A stretch of DNA of 64,000 nucleotides from Mansonella perstans (GCA_037074765.1 JBAMDO010000580.1:806001-870000), one strand, 5' to 3'; numbered from the stretch's first letter, positions 1 through 13,919 are shown. A program made the numbers and translations. Notes: generated from the sequence alone by a model not told the origin.

Positions 1-527
1 ATAAAAGGAACCTTTTTTCTGAATTCAATAAATAATTTAACTAAAGATAATGAACAATTTTATTAAAACAGCTTTCTTAAATCGTTCATTTTAGGGACGC
101 TTTGAAAGGTTTTCTGGATTATTACAATTTTACGAATATTCCAAATCGTGAAGCTAAATTTTGAAATTCGACAAGTTTTAAAAGATAGAAACATTTAAAA
201 ATGAAATTATAACAATATGATTAATACATAGCTTGACAGTTTTTGTCTTATCCAAATTTTTGATTCAAAGACCTTTGCGAGAATGATATGCATGAAAATC
301 TTTAGAAAATCTTTTAGAACTTCCAGCAAAATAGGAATAGTCATCTTTCGTTAGTAGCGGTGACTTTTAAATCGAAATGTTTCTTTTCTTTTAAATCGTA
401 ATGTTTCGTTCTTCGAAGTGCGATGAGTTGAATCTTGAAACATGTTGGGGTCTAAGCAATAATACTTGGACTCTACTTATCAAGTGGTAGTCTAATGTTT
501 TATTGGATATAATTGTGACGATATTAG
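1..527. other. Upstream or intronic A+T-rich sequence
   Basis: No coding exon could be supported here. The reading frame of the following exon opens only after an in-frame stop at 525-527, so any start codon of the first gene lies in an unrecognised upstream exon in this stretch or left of the window. Confidence 0.4.
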
Positions 528-564
528 CTTGATTCAAGAATATCAATCAAAACCAATATTGTAG

Positions 565-1815
565 ATAATAGTAGCACGAGATTGGAATCAGTCACAAATC
601 CTGATAGTTGGAATTCGGTGATATTGCTCATATCGGTCATTCTTTTGGCAGGAATAATAGGTATTGTTCATGCGATAGGTACAAAAGCCAGAAAACCATT
701 GAATAATGGTTATGAGAAGTTAGTACTGCCAATTCTAACTCGATTAAGTTCATCAAGCTCATGTGGAAAGGATGAAAATTCACAAGAATGGATATGGTTA
801 TCGAAGGCACAAATTGACAGCACCAGTGTAAATAGCAGGTGTGTTATAGTGATTTGATAGGAGGAAAGGTACATCTATCAGAAGCATGCAGTAAAATAAT
901 ATGAACTTTCAGAGTGATAATCATCGTGATATGTCACATTAATAGCTATTGAGAAATGGAAGCAATAGACATTTTTCTTCTTTTGACCTTTCATGTTGCT
1001 TAGTTAAGTAATATATTTACAAAAGACTAAGTATTCAGATATTCACAGAAATCAACTATTGCTATTGCTGATAATACATCAGATGTGAGTAGTGGAAGTA
1101 CGCAACGTAGTATATCATATCGTGGATCAGAAATCAGTGTGTTCATATCTCCACAACCTACTGTGGCTGTAAGTTCAATAATAAATGAATCTGGAATTAA
1201 TTGATAAAAGGAACTCGTCAGCTTTCTTTGTCATTTTCTTTCTTTTCTGATAACGATTTCGTATCCCTTAATGTATTGATTGGCAACAGAATTCCACAAC
1301 CTAATTCACTTCTTATCAAATAATTATTCCCAATCTACAAATGTTTCAGATCAGTCTTGATTCATTGGGAAGACATACAACAAGTTGGCGTAGTAGACCG
1401 AAAGCCACGTTAACAAGAAATGGGCTGACTGATAGCAGCTCTTCAGAACGTAACCTTTCCAGATATTCATATGCATATTCGAGTGGTAAGATGAACTAGA
1501 TTTAAGATTTGATTTGAGAGCTCAGAGTTCAATTTTTCCAGAAAGATTTTTTTTGGATTCTTCGATTCCATCTTTGTACAACTACAGCTATTAACTCCAT
1601 TGCGTTTGCATACCGGATTCCAAGTTTTGTAAAATAACCGTATTTATTGTTTAGGAAACAGTTTTACTCCTTTTTCTTCCGCTGGCAGTGAAAAAAGTCC
1701 GTGGAACAGCGGAGAAAGAACTGCAACAACACCTAAACAGATAAGTTGGTGGTATGTCGACCGTGATTTAGATTCCATGCGTGATATAGATGGAATCCGT
1801 GAAACGGTCACCTAA
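565..1815 (+). CDS. Single-pass membrane protein, 5' incomplete, unknown function
   Basis: Four exons read in phase: about 565-838, 1039-1168, 1350-1485 and 1655-1815 (TAA 1813-1815). No ATG lies in frame at the 5' end, so the start is missing; a TTGTAG acceptor ends at 564. The first exon encodes one strongly hydrophobic helix (SVILLISVILLAGIIGIVHA) followed by a basic stretch. The rest is a low-complexity Ser/Thr/Arg-rich tail of roughly 140 residues ending in RETVT, which resembles a cytoplasmic tail. Exon 2 could instead join from a donor at 828 to the acceptor at 1048; both joins keep the frame. I do not recognise the family. It converges on rbm-26. Confidence 0.55.
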
Positions 1816-3924
1816 AGTGCTCTTCTTATAACAGTCCTGTTAGCTTTACTGTCTCTATTTCGTTACTTCTGCAACCCATTACACTACTCTTTAGTTACTT
1901 CAAAGTTTTTCAATTTTTTGATTGGTCAAAACGTTAATCATATTATCCAGCTTCATGTGATCTGGTAAGAATTTGATAGCCAGCACCATTTTCGGTATTG
2001 TAAAGACTTTCCTATTATATAAAAAAGCAGTAACGCTATCCGGCCATCGAATTAATTAATGATCGGAAGAGTTAAAAAAAAATTTTTTAGAATGCAAGTC
2101 CAATGAAGACATCATTCTTATATGAAACTCATTTAGCTAGATGACATAAATTTTGTTTGAATTTCTTTTATCATTGCTTGCTTCTACCGCTACTCTTTCA
2201 TTTGAAAATATTTTAAACAAATTCCGCAAAATGAGTTGAAGTTTAAAAAATCAAATATAATGATTGCGTCTTTTTCACCTTCTTCGGTACAACTAAATTC
2301 CTAGCATAAAACTACTTGTTCACTCAGCGGTATAAGTCAAAAAATTAAAATGCGAAATCAATCATTATTATGCGCCTCTTTATTCAATGCTTCTCTTGCT
2401 ATATATTATTAATTTTTTGAAAAATAATCTTCCACGGGTAAAAAAATATATTTTCGCAAAGTTTTCATAAAATTATTTTATTCTTATTTCTTAACAGAAA
2501 TGTTTGGAATCAGTGAATATAACAACAATGAATAAATATACGGATTTACAACCCATATGCGGTAAAGCATTGGCGAAGGCGACTTACTTCGTTGATTTCA
2601 AATCAACTTTAGGAAAGTAGCCAAAAAATATTGAGTACCAGTTACTCCATTTGTTTACTAAAGCATAAAGAAACGTACAGATGTATGCCTACTCATATAT
2701 CAGTAGCACTGTACATAACAATAAGAACTTAACTGATCTCTACACTCAACAAATATTTGTAGTGATGCTAATACATAAACAATATCTTTGTAATATATAA
2801 TTTCATAACTGCAAGTACCTCAATTAAATTCGTCAACACCAGTTCGATTTCAAGCCCACCAAGTAATCAAATTTAGCTTGTTATCTGCTAGTTAATTAAT
2901 TGATCTATTAGAAGATTGGTGAGGTGAAAAATTTTGACAAATATACATCGTTTTAATACTTCGACACAAATCTATGAGCAAGCTTAAGTTACCATCAAGA
3001 AATTTGGTAAAAAATGCTTAGGTATCGAAATGTTTTTGAATAAACTTGCAGTTCATTAAGTGGTTTTGCATTAATCCCATTATGTCTCACTTTCCTTTTG
3101 AAACCTTGAAAGGATCTCACATTATAAATAGAATAGATAACAGGTAATAAGGAGTTTCTCGTACCAATACTGTAAACTATTCCAGATAATAAAGTTGAGC
3201 GCTCTGTACCTAAACCGAAAACTAACAGAAAAGGGAATGTAGAATGGAAAGAGTGTAATAAAGCCAAGTGAACTGGTGCCGTAGCCCAAACAATAAATGA
3301 GATACAAAGAAATACAACATACCCGCAGCGGATGTTTAACCTAAGAATTTAATGTTTGAGGTCGGGAACTGTAGCGACCATTCTGGATTGCATGCGTTGA
3401 CTGAGCAAAAACAATAATAAAACTTCGAGAGATACAACTTCCAAAAATTTTTTAAATACAAAGAGACTGATTTTACGATTCCAGAACACCAGAGCTTGTT
3501 TATTTTCTTTTTCACAGCTCGATATTATTTTTCATTCTTTTTGCTCTGCGTTTCAATTTTTTTCATTTGAAATAAAATTTATTTTTCTTTTCTGAGCCGA
3601 TATTAGAAATTTTTCTCTTTTCGTCAAACAACAGTACATCAAATAATCACAACAGAAATAAAAAGAGAATAAGATAACCATAGACAACACAGACTTTGGG
3701 AGAAACTGTTTCAAGAACTAAAACGAAAATGCCATCATTAGAAATAAATAGTATGGTTAATTGATGGGAGAAAAGGAACAAGAATTTTTTTAGTATGAAA
3801 ATATGATAATAAGATTTTACAAATAATTTTACAGATAATGTAGCCTGTTTAAGCATTTTCCACTGATGCCAAAAATCCCGCCTGAAGTGAAACATGGAAG
3901 ATTCACTGACTAACATTCTTTCAG
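1816..3924. other. Intergenic region between convergent genes
   Basis: This holds the 3' flanks of the membrane protein gene and rbm-26. One possible terminal exon lies at 2498-2620 (separate entry). A perfect 8-bp inverted repeat with one spacer base is at 2591-2607. I see no RNA gene or mobile element. Confidence 0.5.
2498..2620 (+). other. Possible terminal exon, unassigned
   Basis: After a pyrimidine-rich acceptor (CTTATTTCTTAACAG) there are 40 open codons ending in TAG at 2618-2620. The peptide includes ICGKALAKATYFVDFKS and is less A+T-biased than its surroundings. It could be an alternative last exon of the upstream membrane protein gene, or chance. No family is recognised. Confidence 0.22.
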
Positions 3925-6900
3925 CTAATCTTCATTGCCATCATCATCCGACTGAAAAATTTTTTTACTCAACTAAATAAAAATAAATTTCCCATAGAAT
4001 ATAACCGCAATCTTAATATAAATAATAGCTAGATGTGAAAACAAAATAAAGATTAGAAACTGAAAACTTCAACAAGTTGAAACATAACTGCTTCAAAGAC
4101 GGGATTAAACTCACAGTCAATAAGTTATCGCAGAAGACAAAAATCTTTGCAACAGCTGGTTTAAGCGCATCTTGTGTTCAGAAATGTAGGTTATGTTAAA
4201 TAATTGTGATCTTGATTTGTATAACAACGGCAAAAGATTAAACATGACAAACCTCATCTAATGGACAACTCGCCAACAAGGCAGCAGGGGTTACGCGTTC
4301 AGACGGCTGTCGTTTTTCATCAGGGACAACGCCACTCGCCTCAGCTCCACGTTTTGGGGCCCATTCAACTATTAAATTTCCTACAGGATAGTCCGCTCCG
4401 AGTGAAACTGCCTTGAAAAGAAAGTAATGAATAATTTCATTTGGAAGAATGAAATACATACCAGCAACGAGAAATCCTCCCGGGGAAAAGCCAAATTTTC
4501 ATTAAAAACCTGTTCGGCATCACGCCGTCTTTTGTACGTAAAATAAGCAGTAAGTGATTTATCCTGCGCAGGAACTCCAAAGTCCATATCGACTAATTCT
4601 CCAAAATGTTCCATGTGAATGATAACTTCATTTTCTGTTCCTGCTTTAAAACCACGTACCACAACCATTTTTGAGCGGTTATCAAGGGTCTGCAAAAAGA
4701 TGGTGAGGAAACGAGGAAAAAAGCTTAATACATTTAAAAAGTAAACAACATTTGATTCGATATATCTCGAATTTTCGTAAAACTGCCTCGTCTGTAAACC
4801 GTCTATGTCTTTACTATTTTTTTTAAAACGCCTGCTTAAACTACGGCACACTAAAATCTGAAATCCTTGAAAAAACTCCTGTTTCATCAGACAAACACTT
4901 AGAAAATTATTAAAAACATGCAAGAGTGCTTTCGAACTGCAAACCTGTGAAGAATCCTGTAGACGGATTTTTTTGGGGGAAGAAACCATATCGCCGACTG
5001 ATAATTCACCAGCTGAATATAGTAACTGCGGTTACTCATCAGACATACTTGTCTTATTCAAAAAAATTGATTTTAAATGATGCAGTTCAGTTAAATATTC
5101 TATATAGTGAAGCACATACCATCGGAACCGACAAGATCAATGCCGGTAACAGACTCTGCAGCAACACTGCAACCGTTTGCATTATCTGTTATCTTCGTTG
5201 CTTCGGAAACAGCTTTTGTTTTCATCAATATCTCGTTAAGCTCAGCAATTTCGCCCTTTGTTTTAGCCACAGAAGATTCCAATCTTTTGAAAATCTTAAG
5301 AAAAGAAATAAACTTTGAAAACTAAAGAGTTGTGATAATCGAACTATATGATACTTCTTTGTGTATATTATCAAAGTTCAAAGTAAACAGATTTATATAA
5401 GTCTTAAATATTCGGTGGACATCATTGTTTCAGTTCATCTCCTATCTTTTACTTGATCTTTAAAATGGAAAATAGAAATTCCGGTGTTTGAAATTTCCAT
5501 AAACAAAAGCTGATACCAAAAGCACTTCTCGTTCCAGGAAAGCTTTTCATCCTGTTAAATTATAGTAGCGTGTAAAATGAAAACTTCCTAAAAAAGCTAA
5601 CTTCATTACTTTCATTACCATAACAAACCTTATATAACTTCTTCTTTTTTTCAGGGGTAATGTCTCCTGCTTTCATCTTTTCCAGTATGATTTTTTGCTG
5701 TTCAATTTCTTTGGACATAAGATCAGATTTTCGCCGCTGAAGATCTATCAATCTCATTCTGTTTTCTTTTTCTTGTTTCCGTCGACGTCTAACCTACAAA
5801 ATAAAGATAACTTCATCATTTAAGAACCTATTCAGCAAATGGTAAAACTCACAAATCTTTCAACCTCGAAAGAAACTAGCGATGTCAGCACTTTTTAAAA
5901 TGTTTTTTGGCTTTGTTGCGACTGTCTCATATCTTCTAATCTGAGACACCAAATAACACGAAACTCCCAATAGCTTAAGATACTTCGGCAATCAACACGT
6001 TTCAAAACTATTCTTCCGTTGTTAGTTGACAATGCATAGAGAATTTCAGTTTGGTTAAAAAACTTATGAAAAAGTTTTTAACCAATGAAAAATCTATCAT
6101 ATCACATATTCCATGCAGAACTTTAAAAAGATACTTCAATATATCTTTCTCTGTCTATCAGAGACTGATTGATTGCTGAACGTGAAGCCTGAGGTTCACT
6201 CTGAGAATTCACCGAATGCAATGTTTGTGAATTCTTCATAGCAGAACCAGCCAATCCCGAACCAACATGGACTGTCTTTGTCAGTGAGCCTCTCGAATTG
6301 AATGTTACTGATGAACTGTTGGTCGGCGCTGCCTATAAAATACTTTTTCAATGTTAATTTAAAGCCGAATCCATTTCAAAATCAAAATCGATAGATTTAA
6401 GTTACTTCAAACTGTTTTGCCGTTCCTTCAATTCTGCTATTGTCAGCCACAACATAAAACATGAATTTTGCTCTAAAATATTGGTTATTTCCAAGTTGCT
6501 GTCTAAATGTAAAAATATGAGTGACTTGCATTTACAATGTTATTTGCTTGTCCATTCGTACTGTGCCAAAATACTTTAATGAAACGATTATTGAGTATTG
6601 GCATTGTACTCTTATATGCCGCAACTGCCTCATATCGATTTGCATAAGTAATAAGTGCTGCTTCTGGATCACCCTCGAAACAAACCTCAACAAAAAAACG
6701 TTGCAATTTAAATGAATTCGAATGAGTCGTGAATGCAACAAGTCAAAATATGAACAGCTATTTATAGAAAAACAGGTAGAGATTGATAGAATTTAATGTA
6801 CTATTACATTCTAAAATCGAGAATATCAATATAAATATTAAGACGGTAAGGTGATTGCAAGGCTTGGAACATGATTCCTACTATATTACATACTTCCCAA

Positions 6901-9464
6901 AAATGTATATTATTAAATCATTAAAAAATTTAAAACATATTAAATTTATAACCAGTTATGCACTGAAATTTTAAGAAAATTTGTTACCTGCATATTGACG
7001 ATCTGCCCGAATTGCCCAAAGTGCTCATTCAACTTTGCAATATTGTTCAATTCCACAGGTATTTTCCGTACTTGGAGTGTTCTATTCACACTAATCACAT
7101 TTTGACCATGCCGACCTGCACTACCAGCACCACCCCCTCTTCCTCTTCGTCTTTGACCAAGTGTCAGCTTAAAAATTTCCAAATATTTGCAAAGAAATAT
7201 CATTCACATTAGCAGCAATGCATTTAAGTTTCGAAAACTCACGGTTTCACCTAAATATCACTTAATCACGGTCTCTCTGAAACACAAAATTATGAAGCAG
7301 TAAACCCTAAAAAATTATTGGTAAACTCTTGATAACACTGCATTCTTCGAGTTATGAAGAACTTGTGAGGATGACAAACCTGTGTGACATTATGAGATGG
7401 AACAGTAGTAGAGGAATGCGTTGGGTCGTAGATATTGGTTGCAGGATGAATTGAAACAGACGATAAGGCAGGTACTGTATAAGTTGTTGGTCTCCAAGGT
7501 TGATTTACTACAACTGGAGGGATCGGTGGTGGCGGTACCGAAAAATCTAGCGAATGTGCTGCTGCTACAATTGGTATCGAAGAAGCGCTCAATGCTGGAG
7601 CTTCAGGATTATATCCTGTAATATGAACTTTTAAATTCTATCTTCTACATATGAAAGAGATGTAAAGATACTAATTTTTACAAAATTCAGAGCAACATAA
7701 AAAATTTGGATTGAGGAACAAACCTTCCGAAAGGGTAGCTGATACAACAACGCCCGAATTTGCAGCATATACATTGTCAACACCAGGTGGTGGAGGATTC
7801 AACGGTGTATAGCCGGGGGGTGGCACTGAAAAATTTGTCGCAATCTGAGTTACAGCAGGCTTCGCCCCGTTGGTGACCATTTTTTCTAAAGCAATATCGT
7901 CTACGACAACTGGATCTGGTCCATGATCATAAATGCACTGATCTCCTTTCATGCAGTACCCTTTTTCATCATAATCGCGACAGCGTTTTTTTTTTCGTAT
8001 TTCTGGCTCACCACTTTTTTCGCGCCTATAAGTAGACTATGAAAAAATGAGAGAAGGAACGATGCATGGAAATAACCGTTCAAATTCATTAGTATCTCAA
8101 TTACATGCAAAAAAAAATATCAGTCTTAAGCCGCTGAGCAAAACAGCCGTCGGAAAACAAACCTTTGTCTTTCATAAGGAGAACGTGGCGAACGAGATCG
8201 TTTGCGTTCTAGTCGCTCTGGTCGATCCGTTTTGTATCGGTCCGGTTGCCAGTGTTGCAATCGTACAGATTGCGGTGCTACACGTCGGTCCAAGTTTCGA
8301 TCTCCACGTTCTGATCGTCTTTCACGTGGTGACCGGCTACGTCGTCTTTCAAACCTTGTATTCAATATTACTGCTTTTTAACATAAAAGAAGATCTGCGC
8401 AGTTTGCAACTATCAATTAATCCACTGACAAGAAAGACAACTATGAATCTTATAGGACCAATCGCTCATAACATTGCCTTTTTGATGAAAGATGGATGAA
8501 TCCATAAATACATTTATATAATTTACACCATAAAAGAATTACCGATTTGCTGAATGATCGCGACGGGATTCTTCACGTTGAGGAACATCCATAAGAGGCG
8601 AGATTCTTTTCCGCGTTGTTTTTTGAAGTAGTGGTACTGCTTCCGATATAGAAATTTTTTCACTCTCTTTTTCATCTCGAGCCTAAAAGCTGGCATAAAA
8701 CGATTCTGTTTTTTCTTCAAAAAACCAAGGAAATTAAAATTAGGCAATAAACTAACCTTCTGCTGTTCTTTTTCTTTATCACTTTGATTGACAGTCTTTC
8801 TCTTGATACTTTCTCTTTTCTCTTTCATTTCTTTCCGCTCGTCAATATCTTTCTTTTTTTCAAGAGAATTTTTTGATTGCAGAGTAGGAGTGGTAAGTGA
8901 TGTTGCGATGGTAGTCGTTATGTAGCTACGTTCCCTGATGATACGAAACAGTTTGTCCACAAAAGGTCTTGCTTCTGGAAAAAAAACAACAAACCTTTTT
9001 AGAAACTAAACATTTTTTTTTTTAACAAGAGTTAATGAAGATGATAGTTTTTGACGTTAAAAACAAAATTGCATATAAGCCTCATTTTATATTTCATAAA
9101 TTTCATAGCTTGTGGTATCGGAAAATTTTACTTTCAAGTGATAGAAAAAATTTAGCATCCAACAGCGAAGAAGATGGAGCCAATACATTTCAAAAGAAAA
9201 TGCAAAGTCATACTTGTTTGTAAGAAAACGTCAAGCTGTTCAATGCAGAATTCCATTAACTCCGATTCCGGTTTGTCCTTACGTAATAGAGCTAACACAT
9301 ATTTTGCAAGAGCTCCTGGTTCAGCATCACATCTAAAAATGACTAAGAATGCTTCCAACTATTATAACCAAATATGAAAAATTGACGAGAAGGAAAAAGT
9401 CTTACATTGGAGCCATTTCTCTGGTAAGCCATGCGCGTAGCGCTTCCGGTGCTTCTATAATCAT
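3925..9464 (-). CDS. rbm-26: RBM26/RBM27 RNA-binding protein
   Basis: Sixteen coding exons on the minus strand: 9464-9406, 9332-9214, 8974-8757, 8682-8543, 8354-8163, 8025-7724, 7615-7380, 7167-6988, 6685-6536, 6332-6135, 5793-5629, 5294-5120, 4997-4945, 4689-4462, 4411-4253, 3951-3925. They total 2601 nt, 866 aa. Order: N-terminal PWI-like helical domain (1 to about 80, ICDAEPGALAKYVLALL), charged and RS-rich region, CCCH zinc finger (C258, C267, C273, H277; spacing 8-5-3), proline-rich linker, RRM1 (about 450-522), coiled coil (about 600-710), RRM2 (about 735-800), acidic C-terminus SDDDGNED. This is the full RBM26/27 architecture, a family linked to polyadenylated nuclear RNA and exosome targeting. 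The start is chosen because the sequence from MIIEAPEAL onward matches the family N-terminus and because an acceptor ends at 9501, 37 nt upstream. An optional exon at about 6403-6440 was left out because its phase does not fit. Confidence 0.93.
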
Positions 9465-9500
9465 TGCTGACTTATAACTTATTTTAATGTAATCGTAAAC

Positions 9501-9503
9501 CTG
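9501..9503 (-). promoter_or_regulatory. Candidate trans-splice acceptor of rbm-26
   Basis: On the minus strand TTCTTTCAG ends here, 37 nt before the rbm-26 ATG. No upstream coding exon was found, so a spliced-leader acceptor is the likely reading. Confidence 0.4.
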
Positions 9504-12500
9504 AAAGAACCTGAATTTTTACGAAGCACTACATATTTTGTAAGTGGAATAAATAAAGATATGATGAATTAGTCGAGCTAACAGAAAAAACAAGAAAAAA
9601 CAGAGAGAGAGAGAGAGAAATGATGAAAATAGTGCATCAAATAACGACAAATAGGACTGTAAGAGATAAACATCGAATGTAAATTGAATCCTTATCTCAA
9701 GTTTAACAAAAGGATATTTAATTTAGGGTGCAGCACTGATATATTAAGAACTGTATGTACCATAAAAAAAAAACGTACAAAATAGCTGTATATATATCAT
9801 TATTTCTTATAGATTATTAATATCAGTATAGCAGAAAGTCCTAAATATACTTGCAAAGAATGAAATATCTTTTAGGCTTTAAAGGTCAAACTATTGAAAA
9901 CGTGACTCCTGCAAAAGCGTATTTGCATATCATGTATGTCACGTTCTTAACATTTACTTAACAATGATTTTACTTACAATATAATCACAATGATAAGTGA
10001 TACAGGAAATGTTATAAATCCTAATCGAAACCATGAAAAAAACCAATCTACGTCAATACTATTGTATTAGGTAGACGAGCGAGTGATTGAGAAATGAACA
10101 GAATGAAAACATTGGTCTTTAATCCTAATAAAGAATGCAACTCATTGGGATACAAAGTAATCCTGGTGGTCATTTTGGAATTTCAATTATGATAATCATA
10201 TTCTTACTTCAAGAGCAAAAATATCCACTCTTAATTCTCAATTCTAAACATTCATTCAGGAACAAATACTGATAACTTCAGAATCAACTCACCTTTAACT
10301 CATCAATATTTAAATACATTTAAATATTTAAATATATTCAATATTTAAATTTAACTCAGGAATTAACTCACTTACAGCAATATTTTAAAAATGATTTAAA
10401 TTAATGAACCGTGATATTTTGCAAACTGAAAAGTGAACAATCTTGAATTGATCTTGCAAAAAAATCTTTAAATACTTCAACTATACAAATCAGTTATATT
10501 TTATAATTATGTAAATTATAATCATCCATTCTTTATCCCTTTTTTATTATATTGTAGGAATGAATAAAGCTTATTTAAATGATTTCCACTCGTCTAAATC
10601 TACAAGCTATTCATCGAGTAATTTCCTTTCTAAACTTTGCTATTCTCTTCATTTAATTACGAAAAATCTATCAAAAAGGAAAAAGTTTAAATTGAAAATT
10701 TTTATGAATATGGAATATTATCATGCTTTACTGAAATATTTTATGCTAATAGAAGGATCGCTTATCAACAAAAGGGTCAATCACTTTATCGAGTAATGTA
10801 CAACGTAGACACTTTCTTTTTCCCATCATTCACTAGAATTGAATATATTATCCTTTTTCTATAGTTCAAGAAATGGTAGAGCAACTAAATTTTATTTTAA
10901 TATGTTTAATAAAAGTCAATCTTTACAGAACTGATTCTATTCGTTGTTTAACTGTTATTCGATTAATTGTATAATGATCATATGATTTCAAAGAATCTGG
11001 AAATAGTAAGCCAGCAATCATTTTAACTTTACGCCTAACCATAAAATAATGAAAGTAAATGCTGGTAACTTTCATAAATTTTAACTGCCTGCACAGCTGA
11101 ACATAAAGCTTAAATATTATGTTCATTATAATAGTATTAATAATATGAAATGTTCATTACTAAAGTAGATGTGTGAAAAGAAAACTTATTTTAAATTTTA
11201 TATTGTGTAGAATTGCTTGCAATCCTTCATTTCCTTTATATCAAAGATGAATGAAATTCAAAGCAAAAGACGAGTCAACAAAAAGCTTTTACCCTAAAAT
11301 TTCTTCTGAACCAATGTAAACCTAATGGTTCGAAATATGCAAGTAAATATAGCTAACACAATGTCAAAAGTGAGCTGATATAATCTTAAAAATTATATTA
11401 AAATCAATTTAATTTTTCAAATCCCACAAAAATAATGGATTTCAAATTCATGCCTAAATCAAATTGTAACATTCTTGGAAAGTGTGAAAAATACTTAGGA
11501 CACACGCTGAGCTTTCTAAACCTTTATATCTTTGTCCCAAACAGTTGCAATCATCTTCCAATCATAGGATTACCTCTCCCAATGACAGTCCTTTACAGTG
11601 ATAATAAAATTTTCCACTGAACAAGAATTTTTTGCAGGTAGTAAATCGGTTCGCCATGGTCTAATTGACTAAAGGCAGATTAATAACACAAAATAGAACT
11701 ATCAGTATTGGACCCCTAAATCTTTGAATTATTACCTACTCGACGTAGTAATAGCAAACAGTTGTTGCAGCCACAACATACGTAAATATTTTGGTCGTTA
11801 AATCATTTGTTTATTCTATTTCTTGGTGATCTTTGCTTATGTCACAGGGCTAATTTAGAATAAAAAAAAAGTGTAATTCAAATATCACAACAAATTAATC
11901 AAAGTTAAAACGTAAACAGCAGATAAATTTGTTTAATTAAGCAACGGAATTAGAATTAAAACAAATTTGTAAGAAACGTTTCAAAAAACTTCTTGAATCG
12001 CAATAATGAGCACATTTTAAACGGTACTAGTCGAATTATATCTTTTTTTCGAAACGCTATGAATAACACATTATGCGGCACACTGGTCGGTGTCCTTTAT
12101 ATTGCCAAGCTGTTTGTGATTGTAAAATTATAAAAAAAAAAAAAAAAAAAAGTTTATTCAAATTCGAATCATTCACAATTTTTGAACATCCTATGGAGTC
12201 AGTTACATCTGTAAATTCACCGATTTTGCTAAAGATAGTAAGACTTGAAAGCGTCAATTATCATATTGTAATTGTTTTATTTGACTGACCTAATGTTCGT
12301 ACTTGATACTATAAAAGCTCATAATCTTTGAAACCAATATTGGAAAACTTTAGTTTTATCATGTTGTAATCGTCTTATTCGACATGAGCTAACATATTTA
12401 ATTAGAAAGCTCACGGATTATATCAAATTCATTAGCTCTTCCTTATGTATTGATATTTTCGGGTATCGATTTTTTTTTTTGAAGTATGACATTTAAGTTT

Positions 12501-13470
12501 GAAGTACGAAAATAGCAGAAAAAAAATGCTTGGCTAAAACTACTACCAATAAATAGTTGAATTTTTACAAATTCAACAACAATCCAATCATTCATTAATC
12601 TGTTGCTATATGCTCACTCTTTGGAGGTAACTCTTATCTCTTTAATGATATGAACAGGGAAAGCATTGAATCAACTGAAATAAATTTCGAAGTTTTATTA
12701 AAAAATATGAATAATGATTTTTAAAATGAGCAGTAAATGGTTTACTTGCCCATAAATTTACAGTTTAACTCCTAGTAGATCCCACCACTGTAATCTATTG
12801 AAAAATATGCCTCTCATTTAAAAAATGGTTTTAAGATTTTTATAATGAAAAATTAGACAAAAAAGCTTACAAGTAATTCGTTCCAACAAAGAAAACAAAC
12901 CTATCGATATCACTTTTTTTTTTTCATCATGCCATATTTTGCTTAAATTAGCTATCGTCTTACTTGGTGACTTGCAATTCCCATCCTTGCTTTTTTTTAA
13001 CTCAAAATTTTTGCACAAACAATAAACAAACTTCTTTCATTTTAATTTCAAGGTCATAGATATCCAATAACGGTCAGAATTGCATTGTTGCATTGCAGAA
13101 GAAAGATCAAAGGAACTTATCAATTCTATTAAATAATCGTATATTTATTTAGCCATTTTGTTAAAATAATAATTTGCAACTTTTTCTTAGCCATGAACTA
13201 TTTAAACTTTTTGTTTGTAACAAAGTTTAAAAATAATAAATTCCATTAAACTTAAAATTTTTAACGAACTATTTTTATGTTTTTTAAAAAAAGCTGTTTT
13301 TGTGTTTTTTGGGAACCTGAAATGGAAAGGTCTCATTCTGATACAACTGACACTGTCATACTAATGTATTTGAGAATTTTTGCAGTTCATTTGTGCTTTC
13401 AACGACAAAGTAAGGACAATGTGTTGCATTCGCTCCCACTGAAATTGGTAAGAGGACGAACAAAGAATTA
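9504..13470. other. Gene-free region between divergent rbm-26 and the GALNT gene
   Basis: This is about 4 kb of A+T-rich DNA with only short chance ORFs and no spliced model on either strand. It contains a (GA)n run near 9603, ATTTAAAT-rich short repeats at 10310-10350 and homopolymer tracts. I saw no tRNA B-box context and no transposase or terminal inverted repeats. Regulatory content cannot be excluded. Confidence 0.5.
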
Positions 13471-13473
13471 ACA

Positions 13474-13806
13474 TCAAATATTTTAGCTCATTTCTAGATT
13501 TCTGGAAAAATCAAATATTTTAGCTCATTTCTAGATTTCTGGAAAAATCAAATATTTTAGCTCATTTCTAGATTTCTGGAAAAATCAAATATTTTAGCTC
13601 ATTTCTAGATTTCTGGAAACATCAAATATTTTAGCTCATTTCTAGATTTCTGGAAAAATCAAATATTTTAGCTCATTTCTAGATTTCTGGAAAAATCAAA
13701 TATTTTAGCTCATTTCTAGATTTCTGGAAACATCAAATATTTTAGCTCATTTCTAGATTTCTGGAAAAATCAAATATTTTAGCTCATTTCTAGATTTCTG
13801 GATTTC
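13474..13806. repeat. 37-bp minisatellite, nine copies
   Basis: Unit starts at 13474, 13511, 13548, 13585, 13622, 13659, 13696, 13733 and 13770 give an exact 37-bp period with almost no divergence. The only recurrent variant is a C for A just before the copies at 13622 and 13733. Every unit carries TTCTAGA followed by TTTCTGGAAA. The latter fits a two-unit heat-shock element (nTTCnnGAAn). The array is about 1.1 kb upstream of the GALNT start codon. Confidence 0.97.
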
Positions 13807-13919
13807 CAGTGTTCTCAAACTTCTTTAACTCTCCCAAATATTGGTTGTTGACTTGTGAAATGTATGTATCGTATCATCTCGCGTTATATTTAGTTTCTAG
13901 CGAGATATAATCGGATTAA

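Noticed and set aside
4926..5318. 130-codon open frame on the plus strand
   Set aside because: Antisense to two well-supported rbm-26 exons; no domain, and the peptide looks random.
6403..6440. Extra rbm-26 exon (minus strand) encoding ELKERQNSLK
   Set aside because: It has plausible splice sites and resembles the human linker, but no entry/exit phase combination keeps the downstream frame. Joining 6536 directly to 6332 is in phase.
8047..8499. 150-codon open frame on the plus strand
   Set aside because: It is the antisense shadow of the rbm-26 RS-rich exon (8354-8163), whose Arg codons leave the opposite strand open. The minus-strand exon has conserved sequence and correct splice phase.
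10310..10360. ATTTAAAT palindromic cluster as an origin or mobile-element end
   Set aside because: Simple A+T-rich repetition with no terminal repeats, target-site duplication or coding sequence nearby.
12057..12288. Overlapping ORFs on both strands around a poly-A tract
   Set aside because: Both are homopolymer-spanning chance frames with Lys or Phe runs and no splice partners.
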